DNA from: Sclerotinia nivalis
Lineage: Eukaryota > Ascomycota > Leotiomycetes > Helotiales > Sclerotiniaceae
DNA length: 64,000 nt
Assembly: GCA_029531795.1 (NCBI GenBank)
Contig: JAPEIS010000005.1
Location: 370,001 to 434,000, forward strand
Direction: 5' to 3'
The notes beneath the pieces were generated by a model, which made no database searches, had not been told where the DNA came from, and worked only from the letters and a program-made list of their open reading frames with translations. The first letter of the stretch is position 1. Each line of letters opens with the position of its first letter. This document shows positions 24,533 through 35,880 of this stretch, in pieces. The position numbers and the translations under genes are program-made.

Positions 24533-27286
24533 ATGCGAGCTTGTGAGGGATGTCGAAGAAGAAAAATCAAATGTGATGCTGCAACAACGAATACCTGGCC
24601 ATGCTCCGCTTGTACAAGGCTCAAGCTAGGATGTATCCCTCCAACGGTGAACTACGATCGCGATTTTCAACAAAACAACCAAAGCTTCGAAGCAGAAGCC
24701 CCACAATATGATAATGGAGGAAATCCCGGTGACGGTTATCATCAACAAGTCCCGATACAAGCGCAGATGTCAGGGCCGTCGAAGGTGGTACCTCCGATTT
24801 ATACACAGCAACCTCCATACCCCGATCCAAATAATATGTACCAACCTATTCCATACGGGGGACCTTCGAGTGCACATAGTCAACAGGCCATGCACTATAA
24901 CAGTCTTCAGACTCCAGTCAGCGCGCTCAGCCAACATACAGAATATTCACCACAAGCGGTATACCCTCCGGCATCTCTTCAGCAGCAAACACATGATTCA
25001 CCGGAAAACTATAATCAAAGTGAATATGGCGGGGAAGATTTGGCCGATTTACTGGGAGAGCTTAAGATGAACCCAGCAGGCACAGGTAAGTGCTTTGATT
25101 GCCGCACTAGCTTGTAATTCTAATAAAGAAACAGCTCCATACCTGAACAACAAGAACAGGGCCAGAAATTTGGTCGAGGAACCAGCTTTTGAAGACATTG
25201 ACGAATACAAGGATGCTTTGCCTCCAATTACAATAAGCACAGATATGAAGATCAGGATTCCTCCGGAGTTACTTCCAGACGAACAGACTATCCTCCATTA
25301 TTTCGAAATGTATTTCACGAATGTGCATCCATATGTACCTGTCCTTAACAAAACCTTATTTTATCAGCAATGGCATACGAATCGAGATGCCATCTCCCCT
25401 CTGATACTTGAAGCAATTTTTGCAATCGCTGGAAGACTTGTCGATGAGCCAGCGCAGGGACATCAATGGCTCGCCCTTGCTTCAAGTAAGATTTAATCTT
25501 GCAGCTAAACGAAACATCTCGCTAACTTCATATAGAACATGCTGATGCTTTCATGGATGTTCCGCGATTGAGCACCCTTCAAGCAAACCTGATAATACTT
25601 AAAGCCAGAGAAGCTGCCCCGAAACGTGGATACTACTATCGTTCGTGGATGACTGTAGTAGCATGCGTCCAAATGGCGAAGGATTTAGGGCTGGACGAGC
25701 ACTATGAAGACCACAAGGCAGGTAGAACCTGTGGCTCTGATCTGGCCGACTGCATCACCAAAACCCGAATATGGCAAACGATCTTCGTTTGTGAATTGAT
25801 GATCGGTTCCCCACAAGGCCGAACGGATTTAGCGGTTGATATGGAAACACTTGACTTGAGTGTACACAGAGCTGGAATTGACAATGGAGAACTCACCATC
25901 ACACGCAATTTTGCTTGGTTCACACGTGTTGTTCGTAATGTTCGGAGGATGAATAATGTATACGCAAAGGTTAAGAAGAGAAAGGACTGGGGTATCGATC
26001 CAGATTTCGTACAACTAAATCCATCTTTCGAGAGTTGGATGAATGATCTGCCCGAAAACTTGCAAATTGATTTTCCAGCCGACGGATCTCCCCCTTGGCT
26101 GCCTACCCATTTCATCGGCAATCTTCACTCCTATTATTACCTAAGTATCATTATGCTTCATCGGCCGCAACTCACTTTCATGGAACCGGGCTTGGACGGA
26201 TGGAAACACCATATGCTTATATGTTATAATTCTGCGAAACTCCTTTGCAGACTTCAAGAGAGCGTGTTACAATCATTTGGCTTGACCGGTCTATTATGCA
26301 TGCAACGAGGCATCAACTTCACTATCTATTGCGTCCTGACCTGCACAGTCCTGCACTTGGTATGTCAAACCCAACTTACCGACCGTCTTTCATGATATGT
26401 TGACAATATTATAGGTTGCAATTACATCTCCGGATCCAGATCTGAACTCGGACGCCAGAGAATACTTCACCAGACATATGAGAATCCTAGAAAAGTGTAC
26501 TAGCTCATGGCCCATGCCAGACATGCAACAACAGATTGAGTCACTCAGGCAAGCATTTTCAGCTGACACTAGGAAGCCTTTCGTTCTGAAACCATCTTTC
26601 CCATATGGTAGCCCAGCAGTAGCAACCAATAATAGCCCTGCCAGAGGACATGTTCAACAATATCGTCAAGGAAGCACCGCTATAGAGAGTCAAAATTTGG
26701 GACATCAAAATGCCCAACAGCAACAAGTCAGTTATACAAGCCACCCCATATCACCACCCATATCAGCTGGGGGCATAGACACGAAAAGTGACTCTCCTGC
26801 CGTACAGTCTCTGGTAATGATGGCCACTGGCCAAAGAGCCCAGATGCCAATCACTAGTGGGGTTTCAATGGCAGATCAAGTTGCATGGAACCCGTCAAGG
26901 ATTTTTGAGTAAGTTGACTCTAGGTCTTTCATTAAAAGAGTTCAAATACTAATATATCTCCTAGCCAATGGAACAGCACTTTCGGTACGCCTCCCGCTTC
27001 GAGCAGCTCTGCTTCTGAAACGACCCCTCCTCTAAAAATTCCCTCTTCAGGTGCACAAGAACTCCCGACCCTCCCAGAAATTCAGATCCTCCCCAACGTG
27101 AGCTTACCACCGGGCCCGCAACCCATACCTCCACAGCAGTATTCTGGAGCGCCTATCCCGTCTTTTGTGAGCCCAAGTATGTGGCAAGAATCGGTCGCGA
27201 ATGTATATGAAAGTGGGATTAAAAGACATTGGGATTACTCTGATCCCAACGAAATGGTGAACCCGATTGCGAAACGAAGAGGTTAA
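24533..27286 (+). CDS. Zn2Cys6 transcription factor
   Basis: Exons at 24533-25085, 25135-25485, 25536-26359, 26415-26908 and 26965-27286 give at least 847 residues. The Zn2Cys6 cluster is C4-X2-C7-X6-C14-X9-C24-X2-C27-X6-C34 (RACEGCRRRKIKCD), followed by a Gln/Pro/Tyr-rich linker to about residue 170. The middle-homology (Fungal_trans) domain begins near 235 with LHYFEMYFTNVHPYVPVLNK and runs through RSWMTVVACVQMAKDLGLDE and LHRPQL to about 460. The C-terminal 250 residues are Gln/Pro/Ser-rich and probably activating. The true N-terminus may lie upstream: 24484-24530 has donor GGTACG, a TACTGAT branch and an ATATAG acceptor, and splicing it places basic residues HKRLKV before MRACEGC. I found no ATG for that exon. 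The target genes are unknown; I do not assign a symbol. Confidence 0.88.
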
Positions 27287-28419
27287 TTACTTCGTTTAAG
27301 TGAAAGGTGAAAGATGAAATGGTGTCGATAGGAGCACGTACGATTAATGAACGACAACCGATTTCAATGGCAAGAAAGCTAGGGCCGATATACTCGTTCA
27401 CGCACATTCTGTTCTTGCTTGGAAATTAATTATCTAGCTTACAAGGAATTCAGGTTTTGGTACACATACTAGCCCGACTGCCGCTTCACACATTTCCAAT
27501 CGATATTCAGGGTAGCTTCTCGCATCACACAGAGTTTTTGATTACAAAAAGTAATTAATGAGTACATACATAAATATTCATACACGATTTTGGGGTTGCA
27601 AAAAGGCAAAAGGCCAAACTCATCACAGATGAGGAGTCACATATTTGGGCAGGATCATTTGAAGGGATTGAAAGTAAGGCCAGGAAGGAGGAATTAGGCG
27701 CAATGGTTGGATGGATGTAAAAGTCCTTGTCATTTTCCACACAGATGCCAACTTTTGCATTTGGATTTGGGTCTTGGTATTGGAATAATGATGAGATGGA
27801 AGTATGGTGAAGGGAAAAGGAGGAAAGATAGTGTGTTGATACTGTATGTGTCTTGCCGTGAGAAGCGAATGGAATGAAATGAATTAAATGCGTAATACAT
27901 CATTACAGTATTCTACGTTTAGTGGATTGGATGTATTGTAATCTTATATGTTCTGATGGCACAGTCTGTATCTTAGGAATTATGAATGGAAAACTGTTGA
28001 TCTGTGTGATGGGAAAAGTAGTGAGGCATAGCCCCATAATTCAATCGATAAAGTCGAAGTCATAATCACATGTATCCACATAAATCATACAGACACAAGA
28101 TATGAAAAGGAGAAAAACTCAGCCAAGCTGCGAAATATTATTGAACCAACTGCCGAATGAACCAACTACCGAATCCCAAACCAAATCAAGAGCCCAAAAA
28201 AAAACAAAAAAACAATTACACTAAAAAGGGGACAAAAGAAGAACAAAAAGCCCAAAGTAAAACAAATGGAACTCGGAAAACCAGAGCCAGAGCCAGAGCA
28301 CAAAAAGATGAAGATTAAGGAACAGAGATGGAGATGCCATCCTTTGGATCCCCAAACACATTACTGGTAAGCAACAGAGATTCGAAACTTTTAGGATTCC
28401 CAAGAATTCCTCTCCTCAT
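27287..28419. other. Convergent intergenic interval
   Basis: This lies between the stops of the Zn2Cys6 gene and the transporter and should contain both 3' UTRs. A short GAGCCA run occurs near 28283-28300, and poly-A tracts near 28196-28212. No gene is supported. Confidence 0.5.
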
Positions 28420-29543
28420 TCAAGCAACAGAGAGCCCACCCTTCGAACTCGCAAACATCCCAACCTCACCCAAACTATAAAGAAACCCCCCACCCAGCGC
28501 CAACAGCACACCAAAACCATGCATCCACCCACGCACCAGGGGCTCCGCGCCACTCAAAACCGCCCCCGAAATCACCATCGCAAGAACCAATTTCACATTC
28601 CCCAGCACGGCCATCGTTAGTGCGCCCGTCTTGCGATTCGCCGCGAAACTCGACCAATTGAGCAGGAATGCTACGATGCCGTTTGTGAGGAGGAGGAAGA
28701 GTCCCGAGGGGGATGAAGTGAGAGGGGAATTGTGGGAGGAAATTTGTTTGATGAGGAATTCGTCGATTTCGCCGTTCATGTAGGACCAGAGGGTTGCTTG
28801 GATGCCGGTGAGGGGAGCGATGGATTGGAGGATTTGGAGGGGGGGGAGGGAGAGCTGGGTTTGGAGATGCTGGGTTGAGAGGGTTTTGGAGGCGGTGAGG
28901 AGGGTGCTGAGGAGGGGGAGGGGGGTGGTGGAGCGGGTTAGGGTGAGGGTGTTGTGGGTGGTGAGGAGGATGCCGGTGGTGAGTGGGAGGAGGGAGAGCA
29001 GGGTGAGTGGGGTGTAGGGTTTGTGGGGGAGGTGGAGGAGCTGCGTGAGTGCGAGCACGAGGATGGGGATTGTGGAGCGCAGGACGACGTGGTCGGGTAT
29101 GGACATTATTCCACTAGGGGGTGTTAGCTGGGTGGTGATGGATGGGTGAAAGTGAGGAGGGGACAGAAAGAACATACAGTGACACATTGCTAACAGCAAT
29201 ATTAACCGTGTACAAAACCGAAAACATGAGTATGTAGTGATTTTTTCCGCGACTGCGATGCTCGGGATTGGAATTGGTAGGATCGAGTCTGCGGGAAATA
29301 TATGTGCCCATTGAGGAGCACAATGCGTGCCAGGCGGTAAGAAGCCATGGGTAGGGATACTGTAGATGAGATAGTTAGAACGAGGAACTTTCACTTTCAC
29401 AGGGCTTGAAGATAAGATGGGAGCGGTAAAAAACTTGCCTGTGCGAGAATTCTCTTGTTCAGGATTGTGAGGAGGAGATTGAGCGCTAGGTAGGTTATTA
29501 GATGAGATTCGGGGGTGTGGAGTGAGAAAGTGAGATGGATCAT
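28420..29543 (-). CDS. DMT/triose-phosphate-transporter family protein
   Basis: Exons at 29543-29439, 29359-29178 and 29113-28420 encode 326 residues of a multi-pass membrane protein. Joined N-terminal blocks read LITYLALNLLLTILNKRILAQ then YPYPWLLTAWHALCSSMGTY, and later NIAVSNVSLGIMSIPDHVVLRST, matching the layout of TPT/nucleotide-sugar transporters (an LNK motif, PYPW, and a V-R-S/T-T substrate region). The C-terminus has GNVKLVLAMVISGAV and a Gly-rich final helix. About 8-10 helices are expected, in Golgi/ER membranes by family analogy; the substrate cannot be predicted. Intron 1 (29438-29360) begins with GCAAGT: phase and family fit require this GC donor (CACAG before it, CTACAG acceptor). 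Intron 2 uses GTATGT. A longer apparent frame from 29592 reads introns through and is not the protein. Confidence 0.8.
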
Positions 29544-29832
29544 GGTGGATGGTTGGAGTCAGTCGAGTGGGAATAAAGTGGTGAGAAGACAAATTCTTGA
29601 AGTGCTTTGAAAAGATATCAGAACGTTCAGTGGAACTCGGAGGAAATAGCCGTCAGATTTTGACTTTTGGTTATCAAACTTTGAGAAGAACGACGGCGAG
29701 GCGCATTTGAGACTAGCTAAATCTTTGGAGTATACCCCATTGCGCTTTCCCGACATAATTGCAATGGAGGAGGTAGTTTCCCAAGAGAACCAAGTGAATG
29801 AGCAAACGAACGAACGAGAAAACTTACATACT

Positions 29833-30782
29833 TTAAAACACATCGCAACAATCCAATAAATAGTCCTCCGTCCAATCCCAATCCATCTCGTCAAAGCTAT
29901 TGACATAGTCTGAATATTCGTCTGTCCACCCTAAAATACGAGCTAGGTATCAGTTTTCTGAGACTTTGAAAAGGGCAGAGTTATTGGGGACTTACAATCC
30001 ATTTCCTCGGTGATTCTCTGGTTTAGTCCATCGAAGAGGAAGCGCGGGGCGGGAGGATCAGCTGGAGGAGGCGCGGCGGGTCGCGCGGGGAGGAAACGCA
30101 TGGGTGTCATTGTCGGTGAGGGTGATTGGGGTTGTTGCGCAGTGGTGGGGATTGAGGAGGGAGGGAGAGGAGCAGAAATAAATGGTGATGGCGGAATAGA
30201 AGTAAACGGGCTATGGGAAGGAAAAGAAGTTGGAGTTGATGCTGGGACTGATGCCGGCGTAGAAGGAGCGAAGGCGGAAAAGGTATAGGAAGGGGGATTG
30301 GCGTATGGGGTTGGTATAGCGACCGCTGTTGAGGGAAGGAAGGCGGATGGGATGTATGGGGGAGGGAGGTAAGTAGAAGGAGGAGGAGCGGAAGCAGGAG
30401 CAAAAGCGGGAGTTGGTGGTTGGCTGGCTGGGCCACCTCCTACCATGGAGAAAGCGATGCCATTATTGCGCTTTGGAGGAGCGACCGTGGGAGGAGGGGG
30501 ATTTGCTGGAGATGAGATGACGGGAGGAGGAGGAGGAGGAGCGGCAAAAGAAGGGGTTGGTGGTTGGCTGGCCGGACCACCTCCTCCTACCATGGAGAAA
30601 GCGATGCCATTATTGCGCTTTGGAGGAGCGACCGTGGGAGGAGCGGGACTTGCGGGAGGAGGAGTAGGAGCGGCGAACGTAGAAAATCCATTATTGGTAG
30701 TAATGTTGATCGTGGGTCCTTCCTTCGTTGGTGCCATGGCGTTGAGTGCCCATGCAGAGTCTGGAGGCAAGTCAATTGTCAT
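29833..30782 (-). CDS. Proline-rich low-complexity protein with acidic aromatic tail
   Basis: I recognise no family. Exon 1 (30782-29996) and exon 2 (29930-29833) join in phase 1 to give 294 residues. The start MTIDLPPDSAW was chosen because its context is good; an in-frame ATG at 30848 would add 22 hydrophobic and Lys-rich residues. The protein is dominated by Pro, Ala, Ser and Thr and includes a duplicated block, PPTVAPPKRNNGIAFSMVGG, 48 codons apart. After FLFDGLNQRITEEMD the intron (donor GTAAGT, acceptor TTTTAG) leads into a very acidic, Trp-rich tail (WWTDEYSDYVNSFDEMDWDW) that ends at 29833. The second exon is less certain: another frame there is also open. Pro-rich stretches suggest SH3/WW or actin-related binding, but that is speculation. 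Confidence 0.55.
30412..30647 (-). repeat. Intragenic direct duplication in the proline-rich gene
   Basis: Two nearly identical copies of about 90 bp (30412-30500 and 30556-30647) lie 144 bp apart, in frame, and encode the repeated PPKRNNGIAFSMVGG block. The copies differ by a 3 bp indel and a few substitutions, suggesting a recent event. Confidence 0.85.
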
Positions 30783-33700
30783 TGTGAAATTGGAGAACGA
30801 GAAGCTTAAAGGTTTTTGTTTCAACAAGTAATTGCTGATCAACAGCAAGATGAATGTGATAAACCTTTAAGTTGCCTTCGTACGAAAGAAAAAAAGAGGA
30901 TGGAAAGAGGATGGAAAGATATCATGAGTGATCTACTGATATAGATTTGAGTACGGTCTCAACTGGCAAGCAATAAATCCTATTGTGATCTCAGTTGACG
31001 TTATTGTACAGTAGAGATGGCTCGCTTAATTATTGATGTACCAAAGAACAACAACGATTCCAAAGTGAATATTTGGCAGAATATGATATTCACTTTTGCT
31101 CCTTGAGCAATGAACCTCTCCTTATTGTCCCTTGTGCCATAGAAAATTATAACAATCAAAACTATTGAAAATCGTACATACAATGAGTGAAGCAAATATT
31201 TCGCAGAAACCAATCATTGCAGGCTATTACCGCGGTTGACTAGGAGAGGAGACAGTAAGGAGGTTGTGATCACTGAAGAGCCGATCAGGTTAAAATTTAG
31301 TTTATCACTAATTTTACTTTATATTGTCTCCCGCAATATGGAGTATCATCACTATACAATGTAGTACAAACAAGAACTGGAAGCAAGGCGTTCAAATGGT
31401 AAATGTGTACTAGGCCTTTCTCCGATTTGATTTGAGTGGAATAACTTCACATGGTGTTGCCATTCCGAAGGAGTCTGGCTTACCATCGAGTTTGGCACTA
31501 CCTATACTTCTCATTGTTTCTTGCATTTTGAAACAATAAGATGTCCAGAGTTATTCGACGTAGTACAAACAACAACTATAGCAAAGAGAAGCCGAATATT
31601 GGAGGTCTTTTGACCTGTTTGAAGGGGTATTAGAACATGATATGATTTTCATATCATGGACAAGAGCGATCTATCGCCAGATATAACGATCTGTATAGTT
31701 TTTTGGGGCATAGGGTAATTAAAATCTTAACGTGATTGATTCTAGTAAGAACAAGAACCAAATCAAGATTCTCAAGCTGAGACTGAGTACTAGATGCCTT
31801 GCTCTGGTTTACTGAACGAGAGAAGGTCATACGAAAGAATGTCATAGAGTGTTAAGATTGTATACAAAAGCAGTCTATCGTCGGGCTCATCGATCCATAA
31901 AGTCTCTTTAACCATAGCGTAATTCAAATTTTGAAGTTTTTGTTCGTGCTATGGATAATATTCGAGACAGAGACGTCCAGCAGCAATCAGGTATTGCAAC
32001 CTCTTTTCTCGACATGGCGGGAGTGTAAGTGGTGCGATGCTGTCATCATTGTAGGTAGCGCAGGCTTACTGTCAGATTGGATGATTCATATAGTCTCTTG
32101 GTATTCGGATTAGTATATCAATTGGATAGTTGAACGTAATATGGGCAATGACTGGAGTTCAAATGTTAAACCTCAGTCAAGTGCTGAATGGTTTCCAAAT
32201 GGTCTGACCGGGGAGAATGACAGTGATATGATAACCAGGAATTTAACAGGTCTCTTGGGTCTTTGAACCTCACAACACAGGATCATCTCGTAAAATACTA
32301 TACTGTCTTCAAGAGGAGAGGTAGAAGCTTTTATTATTTCGACTGAGGGAAATCAGAGCAATGTGCCCCTCGTCACGCATCAATCGTCGTGGAGTGACAT
32401 CGCTACCTCCAGAGCAACTCCCATCGTGAAGAGCTTATACTAGCTCTACCCCTTTAGCCATAAATCCCACAGCCTTCGAGCTCAGTCAGATATGTTAAGG
32501 AGATTTGTGTTGATCACTATGGAAAAGATTATTGAAGTTGGAAATGCATTCATTGGTCATGTAACATTTGTCATCAAAAGATCTACAGTCACATGCACAG
32601 ACTAGTTCTACCTTCTCGATTAATCACATTGAAAATCCCCGGAGTCCCAAATTGTAGTTCAAGATATCAAAATATTCCCATGACACCTCAATGACATTCA
32701 CACATCACACATCACACATCACACATCACCCATCACACATCACACATCCATCCTTTATTTGTTTACACCCAGCCTATTTATTGACCCTGATCAGAAGAAC
32801 TAGCTGATTCTGGAACGTTTTGATTTCAATGAGATTTTTGAATTATTTTCGTATATGACGATGGTTGGTTTTATTTTTGATAACAGATTCGGGGAGGGGT
32901 TTTTGGCGTTGGAGTCGGAGTTGCTGGTACTGAATTTGTCTGCTCGTCTCATACATCAATAATAGCTGTTTCATTCAACATCAACCAAGTATACATTGAC
33001 ATGCTCATTGAGGCATTGTATGCTGGTTGTGTTGATGAATTTTTCTTTAGCTCCCTCTTTCATTGCGATTCTGCTAGCCATGTAGAACTTCGCGATGAAT
33101 GTTCCTTTCCAGCTGCTTCGGTTCTCCTATCAAAAATTACGTAGATTAAGACCTTTTCGTTATGTTTTTTGCCAAACCTTAATTTCTCTATAAGAATTTG
33201 GCTTTCTATTTTCTTCTTCGGTCAAAGGTGTGCAGGCTACGTTCGTTCCTTCCGATAGTTCGGCAACATTCAGCAAGTGCAGATCAAGTTGAATTCATAG
33301 CATCAACAATAGAGCTCGTGATGATTTGCGGTAGTTCCTTCCCATTGAATCATAGTTCTCTACGGCTCAAAACCAATATGTTTGAGACTGAACTTTGAAC
33401 TTCTAGTTTAACTTCGACATGAGTCTATGCACTAGCGGCGATATTTTTCCGTACTGAAGTCACGGGTATGAAATTGCCAGAACTCAAAATGATACTAGGC
33501 AATGGAGCTGTTTGAGCCAGATCAAGCACGAAGAAGGTGAATGCGAAGAGTATTCTCTCTAGTCAGTATGCACCAATACCTCAGAGTGCCTATCCAAAAG
33601 GCGTATCGTAGCTCTACACTTACAACTTCTTCCTTCCGGCAAATCTGATCTAATCTATCAATTGCGTCATCATTGAAAGGGCCCAAAATTTTGAATACCT

Positions 33701-33991
33701 CGATTCCATTTGTTAGTTTCAGCGGTTCGCCTGTGCCGGGATATTGAACTGCGGATAGTTGCTGCTTGTCAATATTTCATTGGATATGCAATGACAAGAT
33801 CAATCAAGCTCAGCTAAATCTTCAACTAGCACATGGAAAAATCATTAGCACTGTACGGAACCGATAGCATCAACTTTTCATAAGTAAAGACTAACCAAGC
33901 TAGCCTTTACTTAGCGCATCGAATACCGATCTAGACACACGGTAATTACAACATGGCCGTACCATCACAATAATGTCCCACCCCAAATACC
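30783..33991. other. Gene-poor interval
   Basis: No gene is supported. It begins with the promoter of the proline-rich gene. The longest frames (about 60-70 codons) have no family features. A seven-base tandem repeat lies at 32701-32749. The remainder is unremarkable AT-rich sequence. Confidence 0.5.
32701..32749 (+). repeat. Seven-base minisatellite (CACATCA)n
   Basis: Seven tandem copies of a 7 bp unit, CACATCA, with one variant copy (CCCATCA) as the fifth. It lies in a gene-free interval. Confidence 0.9.
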
Positions 33992-33999
33992 TATATAAA
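33992..33999 (+). promoter_or_regulatory. TATATAAA box with pyrimidine-rich leader
   Basis: TATATAAA is followed by a C/T-rich run (CCCCTCCTCTCCCCCCCAA) and then by the repeat block at 34051-34230. This is the architecture of a strong fungal polymerase II promoter, yet no sound gene follows. Confidence 0.4.
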
Positions 34000-34050
34000 C
34001 CCCTCCTCTCCCCCCCAATCTCAATTTCTTTTCTCTTCATTGCAAAAAAG

Positions 34051-34230
34051 ATCTACCAAGTCCATCGCTACTTTGAGTGTTTCTTCGGAATCTACCAAGT
34101 CCATTGATACTTCGAGTGATCTGTTTTTGTAATACGATTTTTTAAGATCTACCAAGTCGATTGCTACTTTGAGTGTTTCTTCGGATTCTACCAAGTCTAT
34201 TGATACTTTGAGTGTTCTTTTTTTTGCTAT
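34051..34230 (+). repeat. Nested tandem repeat ATCTACCAAGTC
   Basis: Four copies of a roughly 30 bp unit (ATCTACCAAGTC..AT.G.TACTT.GAGTG) start at 34051, 34090, 34147 and 34186. Spacings of 39, 57 and 39 show a two-unit block duplicated once. In one frame the unit reads STKSIATLSVSSE, 13 codons long (39 bp), but a stop interrupts after the second copy and there is no upstream ATG. Confidence 0.85.
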
Positions 34231-34279
34231 ACCTTTTGCTATATTTTTTTGGTCAAGTGATCTTTTTTTGCCATAAATT

Positions 34280-34339
34280 ATGTCCTGGATTTTAATAGTA
34301 AGTTCCCTCTATCGTGTATTTCGTTGGTTGCGACAGTAA
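34280..34339 (+). CDS. Possible 19-residue peptide ORF
   Basis: An ATG about 280 bp downstream of a TATATAAA box opens a 19-codon frame, MSWILIVSSLYRVFRWLRQ: hydrophobic at the front, basic at the end. A GTAAGT inside it could alternatively be an intron donor in a leader. With nothing but position and composition to support it, this is a weak candidate. Confidence 0.15.
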   Translation: MSWILIVSSLYRVFRWLRQ

Positions 34340-34768
34340 GTTGATAGCCCTTTTGCGTTCAATTTTCAATATCCCGCTCTCTGATTGAGTTTCTTTTTCT
34401 TCTTTTTTTGATGGTCGTCTGTTATCATCATTTAGTCTATGTGACCTAGCCGGTTACATCTCCTTCTATTTTTGTGGTACCTAGCTGTTGTTCTGCATAT
34501 TCAAGAGTGACAAAGATGTCCCTTCATACTTTCGGCTTTGCGAAAAGACATCCATGACGTGATGACGTGCCAGATAGTTGGATCTCACTCTTCTGCAAAG
34601 TAGCCTTCGAGTTATCGGTCAATTCATCATTGTCTGTATTAAAGCTTTCGCACGTCATGGAATTAGTGTTGAGATTTTAAACTTTAGTATGGTACTAAGT
34701 TCACTTGAGAATTAGAATCGCCCTTTCTCTTTTCTTTTCCGTATTTCACCTCTTCACATCTTTCATTA

Positions 34769-35880
34769 ACATTGCATTATCCCCGAATGCCCCATAGCAT
34801 CACAAACAACCAGATATCTCTACGAACACCAACCTCTTCCGTGATAAGACCTATTCCTATTTCCCGCAAAGTTCTTTTTGCCATCTGCCAGCTGTTTAAA
34901 ACCTTCGAAAAAACAGAAATGAGTGTAGTTGGCCAAATGCCAACCTTCTGGGCTCGATCTGGAATTGGCGGAACTCTCTATATTATGTCTAAAAATCTCC
35001 TGATAAATGCTAACTTGCGATATATGAAACAGCTGACAATCATAATGCCTCACCTCCTTCATTTGGATAGAAACCAAACTTTTCTTCGTTCTCAAACCTC
35101 TGCGACGGTCAATTTCGAGAAACAACTACTCATGAAGTTGAGTTGACTACAGTCCAAGCATCTATGGATTTAACCTGTGCGATGACTACTACACTGAATT
35201 CAACAGTCATGTGTGATTTCGATAAATAACTAATCATGAACATACCAACACCCCAAGCGTCCACAGATATGGAATGCCAAAGACGGACTCGCACACTCTC
35301 TTAATGCCAATGTGCATCGAGTTAACGATCTCGTACTATCCACAGACTTTGTCATGTGAACCGCCTACCACTACCACACTGACAAGATTCAGGATTGTCA
35401 GGTTAGTTAACTACTTTCTCTGATGCGACGCATAACCCATTCGACGACTTCGGGAAACAATTACAAGTGGATGTGGCGGGTGAGCTCCAAGCATCTACAG
35501 AATCAAGACTCTTCGGTGGCTCCTCCCTGTATACAAAATCCATTACAGTTACTCCTGGAAGCACTCATTTGCTATATTCACCTTCCAAGCATGCAAAGAT
35601 TCAGATTCAGATCTTTCCGTGTATCACTCCCCAATTTGACGCCTGGCCTATTCCACCAATATTAGAAAAACAATCTCGATCCACCAAGCAATCTAAACAG
35701 AAGGTTCGAAGTTCGATACTTACACTTCGTAGGCTGCACGCACCTCGAGACTCAATTCTCAAACTCAACACAAGTTCTGGCAAAAACCTGATCTCAGCCC
35801 CTAGACATCCCATCCAGCGCACTGGAGAAGTGATTATCAGAATCAAAAACAATATCATCCACACTAGCTTAAAAGATTAG
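34769..35880 (+). pseudogene. Decayed locus with degenerate coding-like repeats
   Basis: Two open frames (34772-35146 and 35467-35880) flank a stretch containing degenerate copies of one motif. Copies are visible at about 35113-35170, 35217-35275, 35331-35350 and 35441-35505: each has a TTCG(A/G)(A/T)AAA..A..TA element followed about 35 bases later by CCAAGC(A/G)TC(T/C)A. In frame, the last copy reads FDDFGKQLQVDVAGELQAST; others are broken by stops or single-base shifts. The second frame continues Lys/Ser-rich for 137 codons. I recognise no family. The parallel decay of repeats suggests a former gene with internal protein repeats, or an unsuspected spliced gene whose exons I cannot join. Confidence 0.3.

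Noticed and set aside
26390..26744. Short minus-strand frames across the Zn2Cys6 gene
   Set aside because: Antisense shadows of exon D and intron 3.
28420..29592. A 390-codon open frame on the minus strand covering the transporter
   Set aside because: Only its C-terminal 231 codons match the family. The front part is introns and exons read in the wrong frame; the spliced model gives proper family blocks.
30445..30831. Gly-rich plus-strand frame
   Set aside because: Antisense of Pro codons in the proline-rich gene.
32701..32749. CRISPR-like direct repeats
   Set aside because: Units are contiguous with no spacers, and the genome is eukaryotic.
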